A program made the position numbers and the translations under genes. 64,000 nucleotides of DNA from Erodium maritimum (lineage: Eukaryota > Streptophyta > Magnoliopsida > Geraniales > Geraniaceae): positions 137,299,203-137,363,202 of the forward strand of contig OY997588.1 of the NCBI GenBank assembly GCA_963921825.1, written 5' to 3'. Position 1 is the stretch's first letter, and every line of letters begins with the position of its first letter. The notes beneath the pieces were generated by a model that did no database searches, was not told the DNA's origin, and saw only the letters and a program-made list of their open reading frames with translations. Below are positions 23,177 through 32,913 of this stretch, piece by piece.

Positions 23177-23554
23177 GGGCATCACCGGTCTTTAAAATGG
23201 TTGGTGGTTGATAAAAACACCTAATATATTAAAATAATCCTATCAACTTGTTGAAACAAAAAAAATTCCAGTCATAAGACTGAAAGCAACAAAACAGACT
23301 TTTTTCTTCGCAATATTGTATCAACCGTCGGCGTTTTGCTCTTTTTCGCCGATGTTTCGTCTCCATCAGCACCGATCCGTCAACCAAACGACCATGACTA
23401 GAGATGATCTTAGTGCCGATATTGAGATCATTAGGGTTCTAACTACAATATATTTTCCTCTGGATTGTCACATGGGTTCTCAAAGCTTTGCCTCTTGAGT
23501 ATTTCAAAATCTCCACTCAGTCTTGTTTTAAAAATGCATTCCATCAACAAGCCC
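23177..23554. mobile_element. Possible PIF/Harbinger MITE
   Basis: TTA occurs on both sides (23174-23176 and 23555-23557), with ends GGGCATCACC and AACAAGCCC. Terminal matching is short (GGGC plus scattered bases). Size fits a MITE, but the call is tentative. Confidence 0.3.
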
Positions 23555-23904
23555 TTAATTAATTAGAGCGAGCAATATAGATCCAATACGTACAAACTTA
23601 TGCGAAAGGGCATTCGGAGAATAAACAAATGAATGTTGGAAAGAACATTCCTCAGAGATCACCATTTGATTTATGTGTGTTTGTGGGTTTCAAGGCAGAC
23701 CCGTGAGCTACTGAGTGTCACTTGGAAAGGAAGTGTAATAAATCATTTTATCCTCTGCTGCTGAAGCCTGAAAGTTGAGTTTAATCACATATTTAAGTGA
23801 TTAAATATTGATTATTTGTTAAGTAATTTGGCATTGAGCCACAACACTGAAAAAGAAGAGTGTGGATCTCAAGACACTTTGCAGTGCTCATCTCATGCAG
23901 GCTT

Positions 23905-23940
23905 CTTCTCTCTTCTCTTCTCTTCTCTTCTCTTCTCTTC
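23905..23940. repeat. (TCTTC)n microsatellite
   Basis: Seven near-perfect pentanucleotide units of TCTTC on the plus strand. Confidence 0.9.
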
Positions 23941-24072
23941 CACTGGTAGATTCCTTTTTCATTTTGCTCCACTTCTCTCTTATAATATTTCCCACTAATA
24001 TTACAGCAGTTTAGTATGCTCGAGTTTAATTTAACATAATAGTAAAATGTTAGTGTTGCGTCATAAAATTTA

Positions 24073-24769
24073 AGAGCATCTTCAATGCTAGTATGATTGT
24101 TGGATGATGGAAACAAAAGTAGAAGAGAGAAAACAAAAACTAAAAAATAAAAAATATATTAAAATACTCACATCAGACGCATCCGTTGGCGATAAATTTT
24201 CTTACGGTGCAAACCGTCAGCGGATAGGAGATTGTGAAGAATATAGCTCCAACAACCGACGCTATCAACCTACTATCGGATATTGATAGAAAATTTTAAG
24301 GGTAAATTACAAATATGTACCCAAACTTGTAGCGTTTAACTGATATCTATCATGAAGTTTTTTTTTTACTGATATCAACTCAAATGTTTAGTTATATAAC
24401 AAATAGCCCAAGCCATCAGCTAAAATGACGAAAATGCCCTCAGTGATTTTTTAAAAATAAAACTGAAATGATTTTTTTAAATAAAACTAAAGTGATTTAA
24501 TAAGTAAATATATATATCTAACAAAAGTGATTTTTTAAATAATTTTTTATTAAATTTATTAAAGTGTAGTTGAGGGTATTTTCGTCATTTTAGCTAACGT
24601 CTTGGACTATTTGTTATATAACTAAACATCTGAGTAGGTATCAGTAAAAAAAATCAGAGTGTGTATCAATTAAACGCTACAAATTTAAAGTAGGTATTAT
24701 AATTTACCTAAATTTTAATATTTTTTATTTGAATAGTCGATAAGAACAGCTTATCATTGAAGATGCTCT
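24073..24769. mobile_element. MITE with 15-bp terminal inverted repeats, interrupted
   Basis: AGAGCATCTTCAATG at 24073-24087 and its exact inverse at 24755-24769 mark the ends. Flanks TAA/TAC suggest a 3-bp PIF/Harbinger-type target site. A second MITE (24300-24709) is inserted inside, so the original element was about 280 bp. Confidence 0.6.
24300..24709. mobile_element. Mutator-like foldback MITE
   Basis: A perfect 9-bp duplication AAATTTTAA (24291-24299 and 24710-24718) flanks a 410-bp sequence with ~150-bp arms in inverted orientation. The arms include GGGTAAATTAC, TTGTAGCGTTTAA, TTTAGTTATATAACAAATAG and CTAAAATGACGAAAAT with their complements. The 9-bp duplication and long arms are typical of Mutator-derived MITEs. 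The central loop is AT-rich. Confidence 0.85.
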
Positions 24770-25787
24770 ACCATATTTGATAATTGTGGAAGTAGATAGG
24801 AGACGGGAGCAATTATGAGACAAACCCTAATGATTTCTAAACAGTAGAATGAATCTTATTTGAATCATCATGTAAAATCTAAAGAGAGATCCTTATCCAA
24901 TCTAATGATATGGTGATCCGCAAGAATTAGGAACCCTTGTAGACCATAATTGCTTGTGATGATGATTTTCAAACTAGAGATTGAATCAAATTAAATAACA
25001 TGGCAATGAGGAAGATTCTATTCCAAAATACCACCGACCTCTTTCAGAGAAAAGCAGACTCATTGAGACACAATGATCAGATCACTTCAGTTCAAGTGTA
25101 ATATACATTGGACATATGAAGCTCGATCATGTGACCCACACACAAAATACATATATGTTTAATGTTTATAGGCCTTTGTCTCATTTCTGCACAAACTCAA
25201 AGGCATAACATGTGATCACTGATGAGGATGGCGATATTGCCTCCATTTTTTTTTAAGTAGATGATTTCAAATCTTATTTTTAATATTTGGGTGTTCAAAC
25301 TATGTATTCATTGGAGTACGCTCATGAGAGAACGAGTTTATTTCAACTAAATGCAATTTCGATCATGATATTACAAAATAGTATATGGTTTCGGATGTCG
25401 TTGAGTTGGACAGAATCTCCCTTATGGAGTTTGTAAGATGGACTAGATCGAGCGTTGCTTCTTTTTTATTGGCCCCTTCGCCTGCCCAAGTTGTCCTTGG
25501 TGACACCCTTCATCCACATGATGCATGTTCAGGGTTCTCTTAGCCATTGATCGATGTGCGTACAGAGGAAACTATCACACACAATGACGAGTTTTGTTAG
25601 GCGTTTGGGGTCTGTCATTTCAGAAAAATGGAACCGATTTTAAGTCCTCATTATGATAACTATGCTTTTAACAGTAGTTAGAGAACCTATGTACAACTTG
25701 TGCTCTAATTAAACTAGTTGTTAATTTGCAAATTGAACAACACTTGAACAAACAAAAGTGATTGATTGACATGGATAAAAGAGTGGG
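24770..25787. other. Spacer
   Basis: No supported coding region. A few diverged AT-rich stretches only. Confidence 0.5.
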
Positions 25788-25792
25788 AGCAG

Positions 25793-26075
25793 TGTTGGTT
25801 CTAAACCAGATTGAGAACAAAGAAAGTAAACTAAACCTTGTTAGCTTTAGACTAGAGAGAGGAGAGACAAGTTTGGCTTTGAAAATGTAATTTCTGAGTT
25901 GCTATTTGCATTGGCTTTTGGCTTGTATATATAGCCAAAGAAAAGTGTACAAAGAAGATGAAAAGTTTTACACGTAACTTTGTTACCTACCCTACCTACC
26001 CACATGGAAAAGAAAAGAAAAACATGTTGTTTCCTATTCTAATTACGGCATGGCTAGCTTACCAATTTTCTAACA
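25793..26075 (-). repeat. 3' LTR of the young Copia element
   Basis: 283 bp, starts TG and ends CA. A TATA-like TATATATAG lies at about 25925-25934. Confidence 0.95.
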
Positions 26076-26089
26076 ATCTCCCCCCTAAG

Positions 26090-29000
26090 CTAGGCATGTA
26101 TGTTAACAATACCGATCTTCGAACGTAGGTCTCGAAATTTCATTATACCAAGTGATTTTGTCATTATGTCCGCCAACTGATCATCGGTTCTGATGTACTC
26201 GACAATGATTTTACCGTCGTCGACGCATTCCCTAATGTAATGGTAACGTGTCTCAATGTGCTTGCTCCGGTCGTGGAAGACCGGATTCTTGCATAACTGA
26301 ATAGCTGATTTGTTGTCCACGTAGAGTGTGGCAACAACAGGCTCCTTGCCCAGCAGGTCACCTAGCAGGCGTGCAAGCCACACACCCTGACAGGCAGCGG
26401 TAGTGGCGGCGATATATTCTGCTTCACAAGTTGATAATGCCACTACGTTTTGCTTCGTACTCGTCCAACTGACTGGACTGTGCCCAAGAAAGAATATTAC
26501 GCCGGTTGTGCTCTTTCTGTCGTCTAGATCGCCGGCTATATCAGCGTCACTATAGCCGATCAATTGTAGTCCATCTTCCTTCCTCTTATATTGGCAACCA
26601 AAGTGAATGGTTCCTGCTATGTAGCGAAGGAGATGCTTTACTGCAGCCATGTGCTCAGCTTTAGGTGACTCCATGAATCTACTTACATACCCTACTGTGT
26701 GGGTGATGTCAGGCCTTGTGTGGACCAAATATCGAAGCTTTCCGATCAAGCTACGATATAGTGTTGCGTCAACTGCAGCACCTGAACTTTCCTTGCTCAA
26801 TTTCATTTTAGCTTCCATCGGAACTTGAACAGGATTGCATCCTGAGAGCCCTGCTTGCTCCAGAATTTTTACTGCATATGCCGCCTGACTGAGTATGATA
26901 TTTCCGATGGTTTGCTTAACTTCTATCCCAAGGTAGTAGCTAAGTAAACCAAGGTCACTCATTTTGAATTTTGACTTCATCTCCTCCTTGAAATGAGCAA
27001 TTTCTTCTCTTCCGGCACCTGTAACTATGAGGTCATCGACGTATACGCCAAGTAAAAGACGCTCACCATCTTTGCCGCGAGTGTACACTGCATGTTCTGA
27101 TTCGTGCCTACTGAAACCGAGTGACGTTAATGGATTGTCGAGCTTCGAGTTCCAGGCGCGCGGTGCCTGACGGAGTCCGTACAGTGCTTTGTGAAGGCGT
27201 AGTACTTTTTGTTCTCTGTTGTCAAGGACAAAACCAGGTGGTTGTGCAACATACACTTCTTCATCAAGGTCGCCGTTGAGAAAGGCTGACTTGACGTCGA
27301 GATGATGAACTTCCCAGCCTTCTTGTGCTGCGATCGCTAGCATGAGTCGCACCGAATCGAGACGAGCTACCGGTGCAAACACTTCGTCGAAGTCGATGCC
27401 AGCACACTGTACATAACCTCTTGCTACTAAGTGTGCCTTGTGCTTGATCACTTCCCCCGAGTTGTTCTTCTTCAGCTTGAAGACCCATTTGAGACCGACC
27501 GCCGTTTTCCCTGTAGGCAAATCAGTTAATGACCATGTACCATTCTCATCAATTGCTGCAAGTTCTTCCGCCATGGCCTTGCGCCATTCTTCATATGGTT
27601 CTGCCTCCTCAAATGTTGTCGGCTCCCCATCTGTAGTGAAGAACAAAGTGCTTTCTCTTGTTGCTGAATCGATATCGACAAGCTTGCGATAACGACGAGG
27701 AGACTCTGCATCCAGAGTGGCATTTGTCGGTGGAGACACAAAGACCGAGCCAACTCCTCCTTGACTTGGCTGATCTGTTGTACCAACAGGACGTGGTGTT
27801 GCTGGAGAAGCATACTCTGTTTCAACTTGTTCTGGTGGTACTGCTTTTTCTGGTAGGATCTTGGAGGCTTCTCCCCCCGAGGATGGAACTCGTGTTGGTG
27901 TTGGAGTAAAAGCCACCGTGTTGTACTTAACTGAGAACGAGTCTTGCATTGCAGCATCGGCTCCCCAATCCCAACTGGCTGTTTCGTCAAAGACGGCATC
28001 CCGGGTGATGTAGACACGTTTGGACACCGGATCATAGACTCGATAACCCTTGGTTCGCCCGTGCTCATAGCCTATGAAGACCGTCTGAATGCTGTGATCG
28101 TCGAGTTTCTTTAAATTCGGGCGCGTCACCTTAATGTGAGCGATACACCCGAACGTTCGAAAGAATCCGACCGCTGGTTTCTCCTTATGCCATGCTTCAT
28201 ATGGCGTGATGCCGTCAAGGCTCTTCGTCGGCGAGCAGTTTAGGAGGAGCACTGCGGTGTGAACTGCTTCCCCCCAAAACTCGTTTGGCAGGCCCTTTGT
28301 CTTGAGTAGGCACCTTGCCATCGACACCACATATTGATTCCTTCGTTCGACAACACCATTCTGTTGAGGAGAGTATGGCGTCGTTAGTTGTCTTTGCACG
28401 CCGCGCTCAGCACAATACTCCCCGAATTCCACGGAGGTGAACTCGCCGCCTCTGTCAGTACGCAGTGCCTTGAGCTTTCTTCCCGTCTCAGTTTCGACAC
28501 CGGCCTGAAAACGCCTTATTTCTGCTGGAGCTTGATCCTTGTTGCTCAGTAGTACAACCCACATATACCTTGTGAGATCATCAACCAGTAGCAGAAAGTA
28601 TCTCTTCTTACCATGCGTTGGAGGTGTTATGGGTCCACATAAGTCACCATGAACTAAGTCGAGACGGTTTGTAGCTCTATGGTGCGCCTCCTTGGAGAAT
28701 GGCGAACGTCTCTGTTTGCCGATCAAACAACCGTCGCAAAGTTGCTCGACGTGTTCTATTTCCTGTATTCCTCTCACCATCCCGCCTTGAGACAACTTGC
28801 GGAGAGAGTCAAAGTTTAGGTGGTCATAGCGTGCGTGCCACCTCCATGCATCCTCGTCGGCGTTTGCTGCCATGCAAACTGGCTGTGTAATTTGGAGCGT
28901 CAGCGGGTACAACCGATTACGTGCTCGTTGTGCCTTGGCAATGAGCTGCTTGCGTCGATCACGCACAACCAGTACACCTTCCTCAATGTGTGTGGAACAC

Positions 29001-29602
29001 CCGGCCTCGTCGAGCTGCCCGACAGAAATGATGGAGCTCCGTAACCGTGGGATGTAGTACACCTTTGTGAGTACACGGTGTTGTTTATCAACTGTTGTGA
29101 AAATCACCGTGCCTTGACCTCTTATTTCCACCACGGACCCGTCGCCAAACCGAACGGTACCTGTGATGCCGCGGTTCAACTCGGAGAAGACAAGTGCATC
29201 GCCCGTCATATGATTTGATGCACCTGTGTCCATGTACCACACCGGATCCTTTCGATCGTCAATCGCCCCAAGATTGACTTCGGCGTGCACTTCTTCAAGG
29301 TGTACCTCTTGCTTGTCGTTATCCGTCTTGTCAAGTGTTGCCTCAACTAACGTCACCTGAGCCATCAATAGTTCAGGTTCTTCGTCCTCTGCCTGAACAA
29401 GGTGAGCTTCGTTAGTAGCCTCATCCCTCTTCTTCTTCCGGCAGTCACGGATCCAATTCCCTTCAATGTTGCAGTAACGACACTTCCCTGGCTTCTTGGA
29501 GCTCTTAGCACCGACCTTGTCGTCGTTGTAGTGCATACCACCATTAACACGGTTGTCATGGTATTTTACCCCGTGGTTTGGGTAAGGCGTTCGTGCCGCC
29601 AT
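26090..29602 (-). CDS. Copia pol polyprotein (PR-IN-RT-RNase H)
   Basis: 1170 residues, uninterrupted. A knuckle-like CRYCNIEGNWIRDC (residues 41-54) is first; the usual His of the CCHC motif is Asn here. Next are protease DTGA (about 125-128), integrase with an LVHGDLCGP Asp, RTDRGGEF and the PQQNGVVERRNQ Glu, RT with LDVKSAFLNGDLDE, LYGLRQAPRAW and catalytic YVDD, and RNase H with SDADIAGD and AEYIAA. All catalytic residues I can check are present. The frame is +1 relative to gag and overlaps its end by 47 nt. Confidence 0.93.
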   Translation of the reverse strand: MAARTPYPNHGVKYHDNRVNGGMHYNDDKVGAKSSKKPGKCRYCNIEGNWIRDCRKKKRDEATNEAHLVQAEDEEPELLMAQVTLVEATLDKTDNDKQEVHLEEVHAEVNLGAIDDRKDPVWYMDTGASNHMTGDALVFSELNRGITGTVRFGDGSVVEIRGQGTVIFTTVDKQHRVLTKVYYIPRLRSSIISVGQLDEAGCSTHIEEGVLVVRDRRKQLIAKAQRARNRLYPLTLQITQPVCMAANADEDAWRWHARYDHLNFDSLRKLSQGGMVRGIQEIEHVEQLCDGCLIGKQRRSPFSKEAHHRATNRLDLVHGDLCGPITPPTHGKKRYFLLLVDDLTRYMWVVLLSNKDQAPAEIRRFQAGVETETGRKLKALRTDRGGEFTSVEFGEYCAERGVQRQLTTPYSPQQNGVVERRNQYVVSMARCLLKTKGLPNEFWGEAVHTAVLLLNCSPTKSLDGITPYEAWHKEKPAVGFFRTFGCIAHIKVTRPNLKKLDDHSIQTVFIGYEHGRTKGYRVYDPVSKRVYITRDAVFDETASWDWGADAAMQDSFSVKYNTVAFTPTPTRVPSSGGEASKILPEKAVPPEQVETEYASPATPRPVGTTDQPSQGGVGSVFVSPPTNATLDAESPRRYRKLVDIDSATRESTLFFTTDGEPTTFEEAEPYEEWRKAMAEELAAIDENGTWSLTDLPTGKTAVGLKWVFKLKKNNSGEVIKHKAHLVARGYVQCAGIDFDEVFAPVARLDSVRLMLAIAAQEGWEVHHLDVKSAFLNGDLDEEVYVAQPPGFVLDNREQKVLRLHKALYGLRQAPRAWNSKLDNPLTSLGFSRHESEHAVYTRGKDGERLLLGVYVDDLIVTGAGREEIAHFKEEMKSKFKMSDLGLLSYYLGIEVKQTIGNIILSQAAYAVKILEQAGLSGCNPVQVPMEAKMKLSKESSGAAVDATLYRSLIGKLRYLVHTRPDITHTVGYVSRFMESPKAEHMAAVKHLLRYIAGTIHFGCQYKRKEDGLQLIGYSDADIAGDLDDRKSTTGVIFFLGHSPVSWTSTKQNVVALSTCEAEYIAATTAACQGVWLARLLGDLLGKEPVVATLYVDNKSAIQLCKNPVFHDRSKHIETRYHYIRECVDDGKIIVEYIRTDDQLADIMTKSLGIMKFRDLRSKIGIVNIHA

Positions 29603-30341
29603 GGTCCCGTCGTACCATGCGGTTACGCCATTCTTCTTTCGTGAGGAGGAGCCTCGTGCCCCCCTCCTCTTCTTCGTTCAGTTCCATTCGTTCCTCCACT
29701 GCTTTGAAGCGTCCCGTCAATTCCTCCATGTTGATTGTATCGAGGTCAACGAGACTATCAATCGATAATGCGAGCTGCGAATAACGCCTTGGAACTATAC
29801 GAAGGAACTTCTGCATCACTTGTTTCTCCGGTATCTCATCACCGAGGACACCGAGACTTGCAACGATGCCAGTAAGTCGCATTGCCAACTCGTCGACGGT
29901 TTCACCGTCCTTGTGTGTGAAGCGCTCGAACTCGCGCCGGAGTGTTTGAGCCTTCGCGTCGCGGACTCGGCTTGAGCCCATGCGGATGGTTTTGATAGCC
30001 TCCCATGCCTCGTGTGCCGTCTTCTTCTTCCCAATTGTTGAGATCATCTCGGTCGGAACCGAGCGCAGGATCACCTCCATTGCGGAGCGATCGTTGCGAT
30101 ATCCGATTTCGTCAGTGAGGTCTTCCTCGCCTTGGATTGCCGTCCACAAGCCTCTCGCTTGTAACCCGACCTCCATGAGGATTGCCCATTCTCCGTAGTT
30201 GGTACGAGAAAGGATGGGAAAGTTGGCCGTGCTGACCACCGCAGGGTACGACCTCGTCACCGCCAGCTCGCGCCCATAGCCGACTGCGGTAGAGGTACTC
30301 CCGGTGTTGCTCGCCTTGATCGTACTGACGGAACCGTCCAT
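29556..30341 (-). CDS. Copia gag polyprotein
   Basis: 261 residues from the ATG at 30341, the first ATG downstream of the primer-binding site. It carries the Copia gag pattern: FPILSRTNYGEWAILMEVGLQ near the start, a TAHEAWEAIKTIRMG helix, LRREFERFTHKDGETVDELAMRL, and RFKAVEERMELNEEE. This capsid-like protein packages element RNA. The zinc knuckle is not in this frame but at the start of the pol frame, so gag ends early unless ribosomes shift frame near 29600. Confidence 0.85.
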   Translation of the reverse strand: MDGSVSTIKASNTGSTSTAVGYGRELAVTRSYPAVVSTANFPILSRTNYGEWAILMEVGLQARGLWTAIQGEEDLTDEIGYRNDRSAMEVILRSVPTEMISTIGKKKTAHEAWEAIKTIRMGSSRVRDAKAQTLRREFERFTHKDGETVDELAMRLTGIVASLGVLGDEIPEKQVMQKFLRIVPRRYSQLALSIDSLVDLDTINMEELTGRFKAVEERMELNEEEEGGTRLLLTKEEWRNRMVRRDHGGTNALPKPRGKIP

Positions 30342-30366
30342 GATGAATCGTGGCTCTGATACCACT

Positions 30367-30649
30367 TGTTGGTTCTAAACCAGATTGAGAACAAAGAAAG
30401 TAAACTAAACCTTGTTAGCTTTAGACTAGAGAAACGAGAGACAAGTTTGGCTTTGAAAATGTAATTTCTGAGTTGCTATTTGCATTGGCTTTTGGCTTGT
30501 ATATATAGCCAAAGAAAAGTGTACAAAGAAGATGAAAAGTTTTACACGTAACTTTGTTATCTACCCTACCTACCCACATGGAAAAGAAAAGAAAAACATG
30601 TTGTTTCCTATTCTAATTACGGCATGGCTAGCTTACCAATTTTCTAACA
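30367..30649 (-). repeat. 5' LTR of the young Copia element
   Basis: 283 bp, three substitutions from the 3' LTR. The primer-binding site follows immediately in element orientation. Confidence 0.95.
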
Positions 30650-30654
30650 AGCAG

Positions 30655-31360
30655 CACAGAAAAACAGATCAGATCCGCATATCGGGCGAATCATGAAAGT
30701 TCACATGCAAAAGGAACTAACACAAAATGAGTAAATGACTTTAATTATGAGGCAAGTATCTTGGATTCTTGCATCACTACCTCTCCATTTCTCTTAAACC
30801 TGTAAGTCATCATTGTACAATTATATGTATTTTCCCAAAATCAATATCACATTTCAATAGTATAGCAGAGGTGTTTTATGAGAGCCAAGAAGCTTGCAAA
30901 TCCATACATTGACTTTGAGATCATGTATTAGGGACTATTATGAAAATTGGTAATTTGGTTTGCAGTTATTACTTATTATAACATTTACTTTTTAATCCCA
31001 AACATATTGAGCCAAATTTAATAATATTTTAGTGGATCACATGTATGGAATATCCATACAAAACTTCGTAATTCCATTTGATGTGAGATTCATAGGGATG
31101 TCATGAAAGGGTGAGAAGAAACAATGATGGTCCCATTTATGAACCTTTTTCTGATCAATTTTCTATTATAATTATTATTTCAGTTTTAGTTAAAGAATAA
31201 TATATTTAATGAAAATTATATCTAGTTATATTTAATTATTTTTTATTTTCACTTAGTTATATTTAATTATTAATTTCGTTTGGGAGATAATTAACTTTCT
31301 AAAACTTTTACTTTACTTCAAAATGGTAAGATGATGTGAAAATCAAGTAATGCAAAAAAT
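30655..31360. other. AT-rich spacer
   Basis: No gene or repeat end recognised. Confidence 0.5.
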
Positions 31361-31376
31361 AACTTTTAAAAAATCA

Positions 31377-32181
31377 AGTAAAACCCTAGCCTCTCTGTGC
31401 GCAGCCCCTTCCCCCACCCCCTCCTCCATGGCAGTCACCATTCTCCACCATTGAAGCCCCTACTCTAAAGCTCTCAACTACCCTCCGGGGTCCAATCGAA
31501 GCCCCTGCTTCCAAAGTTCTCCAAACAACCTCTTGAGGTTCCATTCTACCGTCGCGGTCTTTTGATCGGAGCCGGTTTTTTGTTTTTTTTCTTGTTTTTT
31601 TTTTGCAGACGGACTACCTCCGAAGGTCGCCGCCTATCGTTTGATCCGTGCCACGGCCTCTCCCTCGCTCCGATCATGCGTCGCCGGACCGGTCCCGCCC
31701 TCGAACCAGTAGCCACCGTGGCCCCCTTGCCGCTTTCCGGATTACGGGCTCCACGCGCCGTCTTCCATCTGCAGCGGCCTACCGCTCCACGGTCACCCCT
31801 CGCCGGCATGGGTCAGGGAGCTCGGGACCTACTTCACATGCACCCAACTTCGGGACTCTCAACCCCGAACAAGTTTTTGCAGCAGGGAGATCTCGGGAAT
31901 TCTGCACTAAAGACAAATTCTCCAATAGGTTTCGCTGTTTTAGTTCGAATAATCATGTGGCTCAATAAGTTTAGGAATTTGGTTTATTATTTTTTTGTAA
32001 CGTTGGATCGAAGAAATCCTAAGTTCGTATCCGCGAATCAAAGCGGACTACATGTATGGAACCATATGTGCCCGACGGGCTACGACCGGTTGGGACAAAA
32101 ACTGGTGTCCAGGACTGTTAGGTTTCTCATTGTAAACACGATTTTATCATAATACTACTTCTTTCCCGTTTCAAAGAAAAA
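31377..32181 (+). mobile_element. LINE-like retroposon lacking reverse transcriptase (copy C)
   Basis: A perfect 16-bp duplication AACTTTTAAAAAATCA flanks it (31361-31376 and 32182-32197). The 5' end has AAAACCCTAGCC, the body is GC-rich, and the 3' end is CATAATACTACTTCTTTCCC with an A-rich tail. Open frames at 31562-32152 and others lack recognisable domains. Confidence 0.8.
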
Positions 32182-32197
32182 AACTTTTAAAAAATCA

Positions 32198-32913
32198 GAA
32201 CACTACCCAATAGATAAAAGAGGGACAATGTTGTGCCTTTGGAGAGAAGAAGAAAAAATAGGATTAGAAGGGAAGGGGCCTCAAAAGTTGTATCTTTTTT
32301 GTCATCCTAAGAAAGATAGGAAGAGCATGGGTGAAGGCCTGCAAAAGCATTACAAAACTCAATGATGGTTGTGTAGTAGAAAGTTGATGGAAAGACCCAT
32401 TTCATATGCCCTTTCTTCTTTCTACGATTAGACTAGGTAGATACTTATCTGTATATCTAGCATTCTTGTGCAACAATAACAACTATCTTATTCTGGGCAT
32501 ATGAATAGAGAAATGTACTTTTTAAAACCATATAGATACATGTTGCTCAAATCACCACTGTTTGGATGTTTTCCTAATCCATTTAAGCCAATAGTAAAAC
32601 AAAGTGTGAGTTTTTTTTATCAGAAAATAAATAATACATTAAAAAGTAATGGGTTTCAGAATCGTTACACTGGTATCAGAGTTGATGATTCAGCGACCAT
32701 AGAGATACGGAGCTGATTTTCATGTTTCATGGATGGAAAAGGGAGATCAAAATGTGTGACCAAATTCAGGAGGAGTTGATTACGCATCTGGGAAAGAAGG
32801 AGGAAGAGCTTGGAAGAATTTCATGGTAGCAGAAACGATGTCTTAGAGATGAGTTGAACGTCATCATAAATCGTGTCGACAATTGGTGTTCGTATGAGTA
32901 CAAAATAAGAGGA
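32198..32913 (+). pseudogene. LTR-element remnant, 5' part
   Basis: TGGTATCAGAGTTG at 32671-32684, just after a ...GTTACA(C) end, looks like an LTR end plus primer-binding site. Downstream sequence reads as glutamate/lysine-rich coding DNA with stops (for example QEELITHLGKKEEELGRIS) and continues beyond the retroposon at 34946. The upstream LTR boundary was not found. Confidence 0.4.

Larger units (their letters stand above)
25793..30649 (-). mobile_element. Young, nearly intact Ty1/Copia retrotransposon
   Basis: The element is 4.86 kb. Two 283-bp LTRs (25793-26075 and 30367-30649; TGTTGGTT...TCTAACA) differ at only three positions. The 5-bp duplication AGCAG (25788-25792 and 30650-30654) is perfect. 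In element orientation the primer-binding site TGGTATCAGAGC is at 30364-30353 and the polypurine tract (AGGGGGGAGA) is just inside the left LTR. The low LTR divergence points to a recent insertion. Gag and pol are in different frames. Confidence 0.97.
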
